NCBI GenBank assembly: GCA_003509545.1
Contig: DOLC01000106.1
Span: 1-15,211, forward strand
Length of the DNA stretch: 15,211 bases
Source: Peptococcaceae bacterium
Lineage (GTDB): Bacteria; Bacillota; DSM-521; Neomoorellales; Neomoorellaceae
Reading direction: 5' to 3'
Below, piece by piece: positions 6,167 to 12,799 of this stretch (position 1 is its first letter; every line of letters begins with the position of its first letter). Both the position numbers and the translations under genes were made by a program. The notes under the pieces are model-generated. The model made no database searches. It worked only from the letters and a program-made list of their open reading frames with translations, and had not been told where the DNA came from.

Positions 6167-7573
6167 CTAACTTGAAAAATTCGCCTTTAGTTTCGCCAGG
6201 ACATACAGGGAGGCTTCTATCCTCGTTTGCTGGATAGCGCAGGCCACGCCGTCGGGCTCGCGAAGATTCCCCGTGGAGGCGAGGGCCGCTGCATGGCACC
6301 CGCCGCTGCAGTAAAACCGCGCCCAGCAGCGGGCGCACCGGGGCTTGCGGTATACATAGGCCTGCCGGAACTCCTCCTGCAGGTGGGGCCTCTCGATGCC
6401 TTCTTGGACACGGCCCAGGCGGAACTCGGATCTTCCCACCAGCTGGTGGCACGGATAAAGCTCGCCGTCTGGGGTAACGGCCATATAGCTTACCCCCGCT
6501 CCGCAACCGTAGAGGCGCTTGGTGAGGCAGGGGCCGCCGCCCAGGTCCAGGTTGAAGTGAAAGAACTCAAAGGGCCGTCCTTCTTCCCTCGCGCGGCAGT
6601 AAAGGTCGGCCAGCCGGGAGTATTCCCTCCTCAAGGCCGGCACGTCCTCCATCCTTAGGCTGTAAGGCGCCTCTGGCGGGCCCACCACCGGCTCCAGGGA
6701 AATAAACCGAAAGCCTAAATCTAAGAGGTGTTCGACGTCCCGGCTGAAGTCCAGATTGTCCCGGGTAAAGGTGGCGCGGATCCAGTAGTCCCCGTGGTCG
6801 CGGGCGTCGGTGAGGGCTTTAATGCGGGGCACTACCCGGCCGTAGCTCCCTCCTCCGCCCGGCAGCCGGCGGTATCGATCATGGGTCTCCGGCCGGCCGT
6901 CCAGGCTCAAGATCACGCTGATGCCCTCGCCGTTCAAGAACTCTGTTATTTCCGGCGTCAGGCCCAGGCCGTTGGTGGTGAGGGTAAAGCGTATTTCCTT
7001 CCCCGCTGCTGCGGCCAGGGCGCGGCCGTAGGCTACCAATTCCCGTACGGTGGCGAAATTGAGCAGGGGTTCGCCGCCGAAAAAGTCTACTTCCACCCGC
7101 TGCCGCCTTCCAGCCAGGCGGAACAGAAGGTCCATGGCCGCGCGGCCCACTGCAGGGGACATGAGGCCGCGGCGGCCGCCGAAGGGACCTCCCCCGGCGA
7201 AGCAATACCGGCAGCGCAGGTTGCAGTCGTGGGATACGTGGAGGCAAAGGGCCTGCAGTACCGTCTCCGGCGGCCGGAAAAGGCGGGCGGCGGTGTCCCG
7301 GGTAAAGAGGCTGCCCTCTTCCTGGCACCGGGCCAGGTCGGCCAACACCTCGTCCACCACCTCCCGACCGTACAGGCCGATGGTGCGCTCCAGGGCGGAA
7401 TACTCTACGCAGTTACGGCCGGCCAGGCCTTGTAAGACCTCCCTGGTAGGTTCGTCGATGATATGGAGGGCGCCGCTATTTACATCCAGTAGGAGGCGAA
7501 GGTCGTTAAAGGTAAAGCAGTGTATATCTGCCTGCCAGTCTACGTCCCGCAGGTCGGGTAGCCTGGTCGTCAT
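6167..7573 (-). CDS. scfB: SCIFF peptide maturase, radical SAM/SPASM thioether-forming enzyme
   Basis: It uses a radical-SAM [4Fe-4S] cluster to generate a 5'-deoxyadenosyl radical and install Cys thioether cross-links in the SCIFF precursor. An N-terminal peptide-recognition-like region (~1-90) precedes Cys117-x3-Cys121-x2-Cys124 (CNLRCRYC). GGEP follows in the core. The SPASM tail has the expected cysteine string: GPC, YGCGAG, YPCHQ, RCARC, YCSGGCH and VACA, enough for two auxiliary clusters. At 468 residues it fits the family. I chose ATG 7573, with GAGGGTGG just before it, over GTG 7582, which abuts that site. Its substrate gene lies upstream at 8043-8210, separated by an unusual 469-nt structured spacer. 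The identification is strong because both partners are present. Confidence 0.93.
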   Translation of the reverse strand: MTTRLPDLRDVDWQADIHCFTFNDLRLLLDVNSGALHIIDEPTREVLQGLAGRNCVEYSALERTIGLYGREVVDEVLADLARCQEEGSLFTRDTAARLFRPPETVLQALCLHVSHDCNLRCRYCFAGGGPFGGRRGLMSPAVGRAAMDLLFRLAGRRQRVEVDFFGGEPLLNFATVRELVAYGRALAAAAGKEIRFTLTTNGLGLTPEITEFLNGEGISVILSLDGRPETHDRYRRLPGGGGSYGRVVPRIKALTDARDHGDYWIRATFTRDNLDFSRDVEHLLDLGFRFISLEPVVGPPEAPYSLRMEDVPALRREYSRLADLYCRAREEGRPFEFFHFNLDLGGGPCLTKRLYGCGAGVSYMAVTPDGELYPCHQLVGRSEFRLGRVQEGIERPHLQEEFRQAYVYRKPRCARCWARFYCSGGCHAAALASTGNLREPDGVACAIQQTRIEASLYVLAKLKANFSS

Positions 7574-7650
7574 TTTTTCCACCCTCGTACCTTTTTGCCT
7601 TTTCCTCGGTTCACCCTGAGGGGTGTCGCCAAGACCGCCCCCGGGGCGAC

Positions 7651-7683
7651 AAAAAGGCCGGCCCCCTACAGCGGGAAGCCGGC
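7651..7683 (-). terminator. Attenuator-like terminator in front of scfB
   Basis: On the minus strand GCCGGC (7683-7678) pairs with GCCGGC (7662-7657), extended by CCC/GGG, with loop GCUGUA, and is followed by five U. Its 5' arm overlaps the perfect 16-nt palindrome 7673-7688 (GGGAAGCC/GGCTTCCC), so the two hairpins exclude each other. It lies 78 nt before the scfB ATG, and a further GTCGCC/GGCGAC inverted repeat (7625-7649) follows it. Confidence 0.8.
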
Positions 7684-8042
7684 TTCCCTACCACTGCCCT
7701 CGCCATCCCGGGAGGAAGCCGGGTGAGCCGCTCCCGCCCCGCCGGCGCCGGGTCCACCCCTGGCGCCCGGCAGGGAAGCGGGGCGCCTCCCCGGACCCCC
7801 CCGGGTGTGCCGTCCCCGGCACCTATCCCCGCCGCCCGGAGGCCCCTGGGATCTTCCCGGAGGCGGAGCCCGGGAGCCCGGAAGCAGGGGATGGTTCCGG
7901 CCCCGGCCATCGGTGCCTCCGGCTTAAGGGGTGAGGACAAACCCGGCCCCGGGAGGATCCGCAGGCCGGGTCAGGCCGCAGGCCTCCCGGGGCCGAACTG
8001 GGCTCCCGGCGAAAGCGTCGGAACGGTGTGGCGCCGACCCCT
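7684..8042 (-). other. G+C-rich, hairpin-dense spacer between scfA and scfB; possible structured RNA
   Basis: There is no credible gene here; the open frames are Pro/Arg/Gly-rich artefacts of composition. Exact inverted repeats: 7944-7956 with 7983-7995 (13 bp), enclosed by 7870-7879 with 8000-8009 (10 bp); 7807-7812 with 7817-7822 (GTGCCG, GNRA-type GGGA loop on the minus strand); 7750-7755 with 7793-7798, enclosing 7762-7768 with 7781-7787. Then come the 7673-7688 palindrome and the terminator. It matches no riboswitch class I can recall. It is probably transcribed as the scfA-scfB intercistronic region; a free small RNA is the alternative. Confidence 0.55.
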
Positions 8043-8210
8043 CTATTTCCCGGACGGCCGCGAGTTACTGGCGTGGCTGTTCTCACACGCCTGATTGCTG
8101 ACGGTAATGGAGGTCTTGCAGGCCGACTGGCAGGAAACCCGGCAGGACCCGCAGCCGCCCCGGTGCAGGGTCTCCTGCAATCGCGGTCGGGTCACGGTAA
8201 TGATGTGCAT
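8043..8210 (-). CDS. scfA: SCIFF ribosomal peptide precursor (five-cysteine variant)
   Basis: A small precursor for a ribosomally made, post-translationally modified peptide of the 'six cysteines in forty-five residues' family. It has 55 residues, beginning MHIITVTRPRL, with cysteines at 20, 23, 27, 31 and 42 in the contexts GGCGSC, VSCQSACKTS and NQACEN. The family block 'SCQSACKTSCTV.NQ.CE' is clear, but the fifth cysteine is Ile35. The donor/acceptor pair expected from characterised members (Cys, five residues, Thr) remains as Cys31 and Thr36. An 11-residue tail after CEN is extra. GGAGG lies 5 nt before the ATG. The start is 19 nt after the rpsI stop, so it probably shares the rplM-rpsI transcript. 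The maturase scfB is the next gene. Confidence 0.93.
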   Translation of the reverse strand: MHIITVTRPRLQETLHRGGCGSCRVSCQSACKTSITVSNQACENSHASNSRPSGK

Positions 8211-8229
8211 TGTTGCCTCCCCCCGGCTT

Positions 8230-8622
8230 CTAGCGTTTGGAGAATTGAGGCGCCTTGCGCGCTTTTTTTAGCCCATACTTGCGCCGCTCCTTCATGCGGG
8301 GATCCCGGGTGAGGAACCCGGCCCGGCGCAATACGGGTCGGAGTTCGGCATCGGCCTGGAGGAGGGCCCTGGCTATTCCCAGGCGCACCGCCCCCGCCTG
8401 GCCGCTGATGCCGCCCCCTTCCACCTTGGCCACCACATCGAAGCGGTCCGCCATACGGGCCACTTCCAGGGGGCGGCGTATCATGTCGGCCAAAACCTGT
8501 TGGCCGAAGTATTCTATGGGCGTCTTATCGTTTACGGTTATACGGCCTTCCCCCGGAATAAGCCTTACCCGGGCCACCGCTTCCTTGCGCCGTCCCGTGC
8601 CGTAGAACTGTACCTGTGCCAA
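8230..8622 (-). CDS. rpsI: 30S ribosomal protein S9
   Basis: A small-subunit protein whose basic C-terminal tail reaches toward the P-site tRNA. The product, read as MAQVQFYGTGRRKEAVARV, contains the S9 signature GGGISGQAGAVRLGIARAL and ends KKARKAPQFSKR, the typical tail. I place the start at TTG 8622 with AGGAGG 8 nt upstream. That gives 130 residues, the standard size; the longer open frame to 8658 overlaps the rplM end and is not needed. It follows rplM by 17 nt. The scfA start comes 19 nt after its stop. Confidence 0.95.
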   Translation of the reverse strand: MAQVQFYGTGRRKEAVARVRLIPGEGRITVNDKTPIEYFGQQVLADMIRRPLEVARMADRFDVVAKVEGGGISGQAGAVRLGIARALLQADAELRPVLRRAGFLTRDPRMKERRKYGLKKARKAPQFSKR

Positions 8623-8639
8623 GCCCTTCGCCTCCTTCT

Positions 8640-9074
8640 TTAATCCCTGGGCGTCCATACTTCCGGCTTTTGTGCCTGGTGGGGATGGGTTTCACCCCGG
8701 TAGACCCTCAGCTTTTTGATGATCCTGCGCCCCAGCCGGTTATGGGGCAACATCCCCCAGACGGCCTTATGCACGGCCTTTTCCGGCTGGGTTTTGAGCA
8801 GGGTGCCGTACTGGATGCGTTTTAGGCCCCCGGGGTAACCCGAATGGTGGATGTACTCCTTCTGCTCCGATTTTTTGCCGGTCAACCGCACCTTCTCGGC
8901 ATTTATTATGATGACGTGGTCTCCGGTATCCACGTGGGGAGTATAGATGGGCTTGTGCTTCCCCCGCAGCAGGGCTGCCGCCGTGGCCGCTACGCGCCCC
9001 AGGCTTTTGCCGGCGGCGTCAATGACGTACCACTTGCGCTGCACCTCATGGGGTTTGGCCATAAAGGTTTTCAT
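8640..9074 (-). CDS. rplM: 50S ribosomal protein L13
   Basis: An early-assembling large-subunit protein. With ATG 9074 the product is 144 residues (MKTFMAKPHEVQRKWYVIDA), with the L13 core AAGKSLGRVA, GDHVIIINAEKVRLTGKK and HSGYPGGLK, and AVWGMLPHNRLGR. AGGAGG sits 6 nt upstream. A longer frame to 9230 runs back over the promoter and is rejected. It is first gene of its transcription unit (sigma-A promoter 9103-9131, leader only ~20 nt, too short for an L13-type regulatory leader). rpsI follows at 17 nt, as in nearly all bacteria. Confidence 0.96.
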   Translation of the reverse strand: MKTFMAKPHEVQRKWYVIDAAGKSLGRVAATAAALLRGKHKPIYTPHVDTGDHVIIINAEKVRLTGKKSEQKEYIHHSGYPGGLKRIQYGTLLKTQPEKAVHKAVWGMLPHNRLGRRIIKKLRVYRGETHPHQAQKPEVWTPRD

Positions 9075-9102
9075 TTTCTCCCTCCTGTTTCCGTTCAGCC
9101 TA

Positions 9103-9131
9103 ATTTTACGAGAATACACCTTCCGAGTCAA
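9103..9131 (-). promoter_or_regulatory. Sigma-A promoter for rplM-rpsI(-scfA)
   Basis: The minus strand has TTGACT (9131-9126), a 17-nt spacer and TAAAAT (9108-9103): five of six bases match at each box. It predicts a start near 9096, 22 nt before the ATG. The -35 box lies 2 nt from the left 23-nt direct repeat of the neighbouring repeat unit. Confidence 0.85.
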
Positions 9132-9133
9132 CC

Positions 9134-9431
9134 GAAGGGCGGTATGGCGTATCACCAATTTTGATCCCAGGCCTGCTTGGCTTCCGCTCGCAAAGGCCTC
9201 CTTCGCGGGCAGGACTTTTGCTTGGCTCAAGGCTCCGGCAGCCTTCCCGGCAAATTCGACATCCTGTCTCAGTTGCCGGCCTCTGGCGTCTCAAAAGCCT
9301 CGGGCCTGCCTCCGCCTTTCGTCAAGCTTAAGTTTGGCTACCGCTCAGGTTTAGTCGCTCACTTCCAAGCTCAAGCAAGCCTGCCCTGCAAAAAGTGGGG
9401 ATAACTCAGAAGGGCGGTATGGCCTATCACC
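9134..9431. repeat. Complete ~275-bp structured repeat unit bounded by 23-nt direct repeats (copy B)
   Basis: The 23-nt sequence at 9134-9156 recurs at 9409-9431 with one mismatch, 275 bp apart. The interior (9157-9408) matches the window's left end (1-277) in the same orientation but in circularly permuted order, as expected for tandem units. It includes a foldable core at 9237-9310. There is no open frame or transposase. It fills the truA-rplM gap. It could be a non-autonomous mobile repeat, a tandem-duplication relic or a structured RNA; the sequence alone does not decide. Confidence 0.82.
9237..9310. other. Covarying stems inside repeat copy B
   Basis: The inner stem CCGGCAA (9247-9253)/TTGCCGG (9273-9279) replaces CCAGCAA/TTGCTGG of copy A (A-T to G-C). 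The outer stem GGCAG (9237-9241)/CTGCC (9306-9310) replaces GGCGG/CCGCC (G-C to A-T). The 19-nt loop differs at one base. The third hairpin of copy A is largely lost here. Confidence 0.6.
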
Positions 9432-9444
9432 CTTTGGGGTAAAG

Positions 9445-9468
9445 GGCCCGGGAGGGTATCTCCCGGCC
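9445..9468 (-). terminator. Terminator-like hairpin after truA
   Basis: On the minus strand GGCCGGGAG pairs with CTCCCGGGCC (one bulge) around ATACC, starting 5 nt beyond the truA stop. Only three U follow, so termination may be partial. It would close the long S11-to-TruA unit. Confidence 0.45.
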
Positions 9469-9472
9469 GGCC

Positions 9473-10213
9473 TCAATATTCCACGCGTTCCAGGCACAGA
9501 CCCTGGGGCGGGGCCGTAGGTCCGGCCTCCTCCCGCCGGCGACCGGCCAGGATCCTTTCCATATCCCTGGGTTCCCGCCGCCCTAATCCGATTTCCACCA
9601 GGGTGCCCACGATAATGCGCACCATGTGGTAAAGGAAGCCGTCGGCGGTGATCTCCAGGTAGAGGAACGGTTCCCGGCGGGTCCACCTGATATCCTTGAT
9701 TTCCCGTTGGAAGTTCTTGACGGGCCGACCCGCCGCCGCGAAGGCGCGGAAGTCATGACGTCCCTTTAAGCAGGCCGCCGCCTCCTCCATGGCGTCCACG
9801 TCCAGGGGCTGCCGGATGTGCCAGGCATAGCGCCGTAAGAACACATCGGGAAAAGCGCCGTTGTCGATGGTATAGCGATAGGTCTTGCTCCTGGCCGAAT
9901 ACCGGGCGTGGAAGTCCGGCCCCACCTCCTCGGCCTTAAGGGCCACGATGTCCGGCGGCAGTACGCTGTTTAAGGCCCACGGCCAGCGCTCGCCGGGTAT
10001 CCGGCTCGCCGTGGCCAGGCTTATTACCTGGCCCCGGGCGTGGACCCCGGCATCGGTCCGTCCCGCCGCTATAACCCGTATCTCTTCCCCCGTGAGCCGG
10101 GCCAGGGCTTCTTCTACCTTTTGCTGTACGGTCGGGCCGTGCTCCCGGGGCTGCACCTGCCATCCGGCATATTCGGTGCCGTCGTAGGCCAGGGTGATCT
10201 TCAGGTACCTCAT
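9473..10213 (-). CDS. truA: tRNA pseudouridine(38-40) synthase TruA
   Basis: It isomerises uridines 38-40 in the anticodon arm of many tRNAs. The catalytic aspartate is Asp54 in AAGRTDAGVHA. The N-terminus (MRYLKITLAYDGTEYAGWQ) and the later FLYHMVRIIVGTLVEIG block are both diagnostic. At 246 residues it is full length. The ATG at 10213 has GGGGGAA a few nt upstream. It follows ecfT by 19 nt in the order kept from Bacillus (ecfA1-ecfA2-ecfT-truA-rplM-rpsI). In this genome the link to rplM is broken by a ~400-bp gap with a hairpin, a repeat unit and a new promoter. Confidence 0.97.
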   Translation of the reverse strand: MRYLKITLAYDGTEYAGWQVQPREHGPTVQQKVEEALARLTGEEIRVIAAGRTDAGVHARGQVISLATASRIPGERWPWALNSVLPPDIVALKAEEVGPDFHARYSARSKTYRYTIDNGAFPDVFLRRYAWHIRQPLDVDAMEEAAACLKGRHDFRAFAAAGRPVKNFQREIKDIRWTRREPFLYLEITADGFLYHMVRIIVGTLVEIGLGRREPRDMERILAGRRREEAGPTAPPQGLCLERVEY

Positions 10214-10232
10214 AGGCTTCCCCCACGGCAGA

Positions 10233-11024
10233 CTATATCCAGCGCAGGGCCAGGGCCAGGCAGGACAGGGTACCGCATAGAACCAGGAAGGCGTAGTCCT
10301 GCCACGCCATTTTCAGTTGCTCCAGGGAGCCCCGCCGGCGGCCGGGCTGGTAACACCGGGCTTCCATGGCCTGGGCCAGGTCTTCGGCCCTCTTAAGGGT
10401 GCCCACGAAGAGGGGTATTAGAAAAGGCAGGAGGTTTTTCCCCCAACCTATGAGCCCCCGGCGTTCAAGGCTGAGGCCGCGGGCCGCCTGGGCTTTGAGA
10501 ATCCGGTCCGCCTCTTCGACCAGGGTGGGCACGAAGCGGAGGGCCAGGGTGAACATGAAGGTAACTTCCTCCACCGGCACCCTCAGCGCCGCCGTCGGCC
10601 GCAGGAGGTATTGAATACCCCGGGCCAGGGCCAGGGGGGTAGTGGTGGCCGTAAGGAGGACGGCCGCCACCAGCAGGAAGCCGACGCGGCCCGTGGCCAC
10701 CAGGCCCAGCTCCAGACCTTCGCGGGTGGCCACCAGGGGGCCTATCCGTCCGACGGGCGTGCCTGGGGTGAGGATGGCCTGGAGGGCTACCACTATCAGG
10801 AGGAAAACCAGTACCGGTTTCACCTGCTGCCAGAGGTACCGCCATGAGAGGCGGACCAGCAGTACGCCGGCCAGGGAAAGGGACCCCAGGGCAAAGAGGC
10901 TACCGGCTTCGGGGGCCGCCAGGAGGGCTATCCCGTACAGGAAAAGCCCCCCTATTTTACTACGGGGATCCAGGCGGTGGAGGAGGCTCTCCCCGGGCAC
11001 ATAGCGCCCCAGTTCAAAGGTCAT
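10233..11024 (-). CDS. ecfT: ECF transporter transmembrane coupling protein EcfT
   Basis: The integral membrane T-component that links the two ATPases to interchangeable vitamin/metal-binding S-components. Several hydrophobic helices lie at ~25-55, 68-88, 108-128, 150-170 and 240-260. The long cytoplasmic coupling helices carry the signature Ala-Arg-Gly (residues 181-183, AARG) and a second, slightly altered copy at 221-225 (EARCY, with Cys where Gly is common). It is 263 residues long. The ATG at 11024 overlaps the end of ecfA2 by 11 nt, indicating coupled translation. No S-component gene is in the window, as expected for a shared (group II) module. Confidence 0.94.
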   Translation of the reverse strand: MTFELGRYVPGESLLHRLDPRSKIGGLFLYGIALLAAPEAGSLFALGSLSLAGVLLVRLSWRYLWQQVKPVLVFLLIVVALQAILTPGTPVGRIGPLVATREGLELGLVATGRVGFLLVAAVLLTATTTPLALARGIQYLLRPTAALRVPVEEVTFMFTLALRFVPTLVEEADRILKAQAARGLSLERRGLIGWGKNLLPFLIPLFVGTLKRAEDLAQAMEARCYQPGRRRGSLEQLKMAWQDYAFLVLCGTLSCLALALRWI

Positions 11025-11874
11025 GGCCTTCCCTCCTGTACCAGCGGAGTATTTCTTCCTCAGCCGCCTCCAGGGTGAAAACGGCCGGCGAGACCGGTGC
11101 GCCCAGCTCCTTGAGCTCCAGGAAGACCTCGGTTATGGGCGGCGGCCTCAGCCCCCACTGCGCAAGATCCGCGCGGCCGTCAAAGACCTCCGCCGGGCTC
11201 CCCCAAAAGACCAGCCTTCCCCGATGGAGGACGGCGATCTTCTGGGCCAGGGCGGCGACTTCCGCCATGTTGTGGGATATAAAGACCACGGTATTGCCCC
11301 GGCGGTGGTAGCCCTTAAGAACCTGTAGAATCATGTTCCGGCCGGCCGGGTCCAGGCCGGCCGTGGGCTCGTCGAGGATGAAAACCTCGGGCTCCAGGGC
11401 CAGGATTCCGGCGAGGGCCACCCTCCTTTGCTGGCCGCCGCTCAAACTAAAAGGTGACCGCCCGGCCACCTCCTGGTCCAACCCAACCCTCCGCAGGGAT
11501 TGTCGTACTCTCCTCTCCACCTCCTGGGGCGAAAGGCCCAGGTTGCGGGGCCCGAAGGCCACGTCCTGCCCTACGGTCTCGGCGAAGAGCTGGCGCTCCG
11601 GCTGTTGTAACGCCAGCCCGATTTTGCCCCGCCAGGCGGGCGTCCCCTTGCCCCGGGACCGCCAGAGGGGTACGCCGTCCAGGTACACCTGGCCCCGGCT
11701 GGGCCGCAGGAGGCCGGCCATGACCTGGGCCAAAGTGGATTTCCCGGAACCCCCCGCGCCGACTACGGCCAGCCACTCTCCCGGCCGTACGGTAAGGCTG
11801 ACGTCCATCAGGGCCGGTATGTCCTGCCCTCCGGTCTGATAGTAAAAGGATACTTCCTGTAGGACGATCTCCAT
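11014..11874 (-). CDS. ecfA2: ECF transporter ATP-binding protein EcfA2
   Basis: One of two non-identical ATPases that drive ECF transporters. Walker A GAGGSGKST is at 39-47, the Q-loop at LALQQPERQLFAETV, the ABC signature LSGGQ at 144-148, Walker B FILDEP near 165-170 and the switch His in VFISHN. The 'QxPExQLFxETV' Q-loop is the EcfA2 type rather than EcfA1. With ATG 11874 it is 286 residues; GGGGAG lies 10 nt upstream. A TTG at 11904 is in frame but unlikely. It is separated from ecfA1 by 52 nt that include a small TCCCCG/CGGGGA hairpin, and overlaps ecfT by 11 nt. Confidence 0.95.
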   Translation of the reverse strand: MEIVLQEVSFYYQTGGQDIPALMDVSLTVRPGEWLAVVGAGGSGKSTLAQVMAGLLRPSRGQVYLDGVPLWRSRGKGTPAWRGKIGLALQQPERQLFAETVGQDVAFGPRNLGLSPQEVERRVRQSLRRVGLDQEVAGRSPFSLSGGQQRRVALAGILALEPEVFILDEPTAGLDPAGRNMILQVLKGYHRRGNTVVFISHNMAEVAALAQKIAVLHRGRLVFWGSPAEVFDGRADLAQWGLRPPPITEVFLELKELGAPVSPAVFTLEAAEEEILRWYRREGHDL

Positions 11875-11926
11875 AACCCTGAATCTCCCCGTACCTCTTA
11901 ACAATCCCCGGCCGGCGGGGAACCCG

Positions 11927-12799
11927 CTATCCCCTCCTGCGGCGCCCGGCCTTTCTACGGGTATCCGGGGGCCGTTTCTCCGCCAGTTCTCGCAAGGCCA
12001 GGGCCACTTCCCGGGGCGTCAGGAGTCCCGGTGGCAGGGGCAAACCCCTCCGTGCCAGCCTGCCGGCCAGCACGGCGGCAACCGGGGCTTCCAGGCCCAG
12101 GGTTGTCAATTCCTCCGGTCGGCTGAAGATCTCGCGGGGCTTGCCTTCCCGCAGGATGCGCCCTCTATGAAGGATAACGACCCTGTCGGCCAGGGCGGCC
12201 TCTTCCGGCAGGTGGGTCACCAGTATAATGCCCAGACCTTTTTTACGGCACAAGGAGGAGACTATGCTCCAGACTTCCTCCCGGGACGCCGGGTCCAGCA
12301 TGGCCGTGGCCTCGTCAAGCAGCACATAGCGCGGCTCCATGGCCAGGATGCCCGCCAGGGCCGCCTTCTGCTTTTGCCCGCCCGAGAGGCGGTGGGGGGG
12401 GCGCTGCCGCAGTTCCGCAAGGTCCAGGGTGCTCAGGGCCTCCTCTACCCGGCGGCGAATGGCCTCCGGGGCGAGGCCCAGGTTTTCCGGCCCGAAGGCC
12501 ACATCTTCTTCCACCGTGGCCGCTACCAGCTGGTTGTCTGGATCTTGGAAGACCATTCCCACCAGGGGGCGGATGTGGGGGAGGTGTTCGTCGGCCGCGG
12601 TATCCCAGCCTTCTACTGATACCCTCCCCTTGGTGGGCCGCAACAGCCCGTTGGCGAGCCTGACCAGGGTGGACTTCCCCGAGCCGTTGGCTCCCATGAT
12701 CACCACGAACTCCCCGGGGGACAGGGTGAGGTTGATGTCCTCCAGGGCGGGCCGCAGGGCTCCCGGGTAGGAAAAACTCACGCCCTCAAAGGCGAGCAT
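11927..12799 (-). CDS. ecfA1: ECF transporter ATP-binding protein EcfA1
   Basis: The partner ATPase of EcfA2. Walker A GANGSGKST is at 36-44, the Q-loop at MVFQDPDNQLVAATV (EcfA1 type), the signature LSGGQ at 138-142, Walker B VLLDE at 159-163 (followed by ATAMLDP) and the switch His at 196 (LVTHL). It is 290 residues long with an Arg-rich C-terminus. Its ATG directly abuts the rplQ stop (TAAATG) and has only a weak ribosome site inside rplQ, so its translation probably depends on L17 termination. This places transporter energy-module output under the ribosomal operon, as in other Firmicutes. Confidence 0.95.
   Translation of the reverse strand: MLAFEGVSFSYPGALRPALEDINLTLSPGEFVVIMGANGSGKSTLVRLANGLLRPTKGRVSVEGWDTAADEHLPHIRPLVGMVFQDPDNQLVAATVEEDVAFGPENLGLAPEAIRRRVEEALSTLDLAELRQRPPHRLSGGQKQKAALAGILAMEPRYVLLDEATAMLDPASREEVWSIVSSLCRKKGLGIILVTHLPEEAALADRVVILHRGRILREGKPREIFSRPEELTTLGLEAPVAAVLAGRLARRGLPLPPGLLTPREVALALRELAEKRPPDTRRKAGRRRRG

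Noticed and set aside
7611..7940. 109-residue minus-strand open frame in the scfA-scfB spacer
   Set aside because: It starts with TTG, has no ribosome site, is Pro/Arg/Gly-rich from base composition, and runs through the terminator hairpin and its U-tract.
7621..8042. Cobalamin, TPP, RNase P, SRP or tmRNA in the G+C-rich spacer
   Set aside because: Partial look-alikes exist (GTAGGGAAG, CCACTGCCC), but the required conserved blocks and their order (CUGAGA and CCUGAU for TPP, the B12 box, P RNA and SRP cores) are absent on both strands.
9075..9230. N-terminal extension of L13 to 9230
   Set aside because: It would cross the sigma-A promoter and the direct repeat. The conserved L13 N-terminus and the AGGAGG site fix the start at 9074.
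3018..9472. GGCCGGCC 8-mers recurring in intergenic gaps (3018, 6078, 7656, 9465) as a possible signal
   Set aside because: The same 8-mer also occurs inside ecfA2 (near 11340 and 11356), so it looks like a compositional preference rather than a site class.
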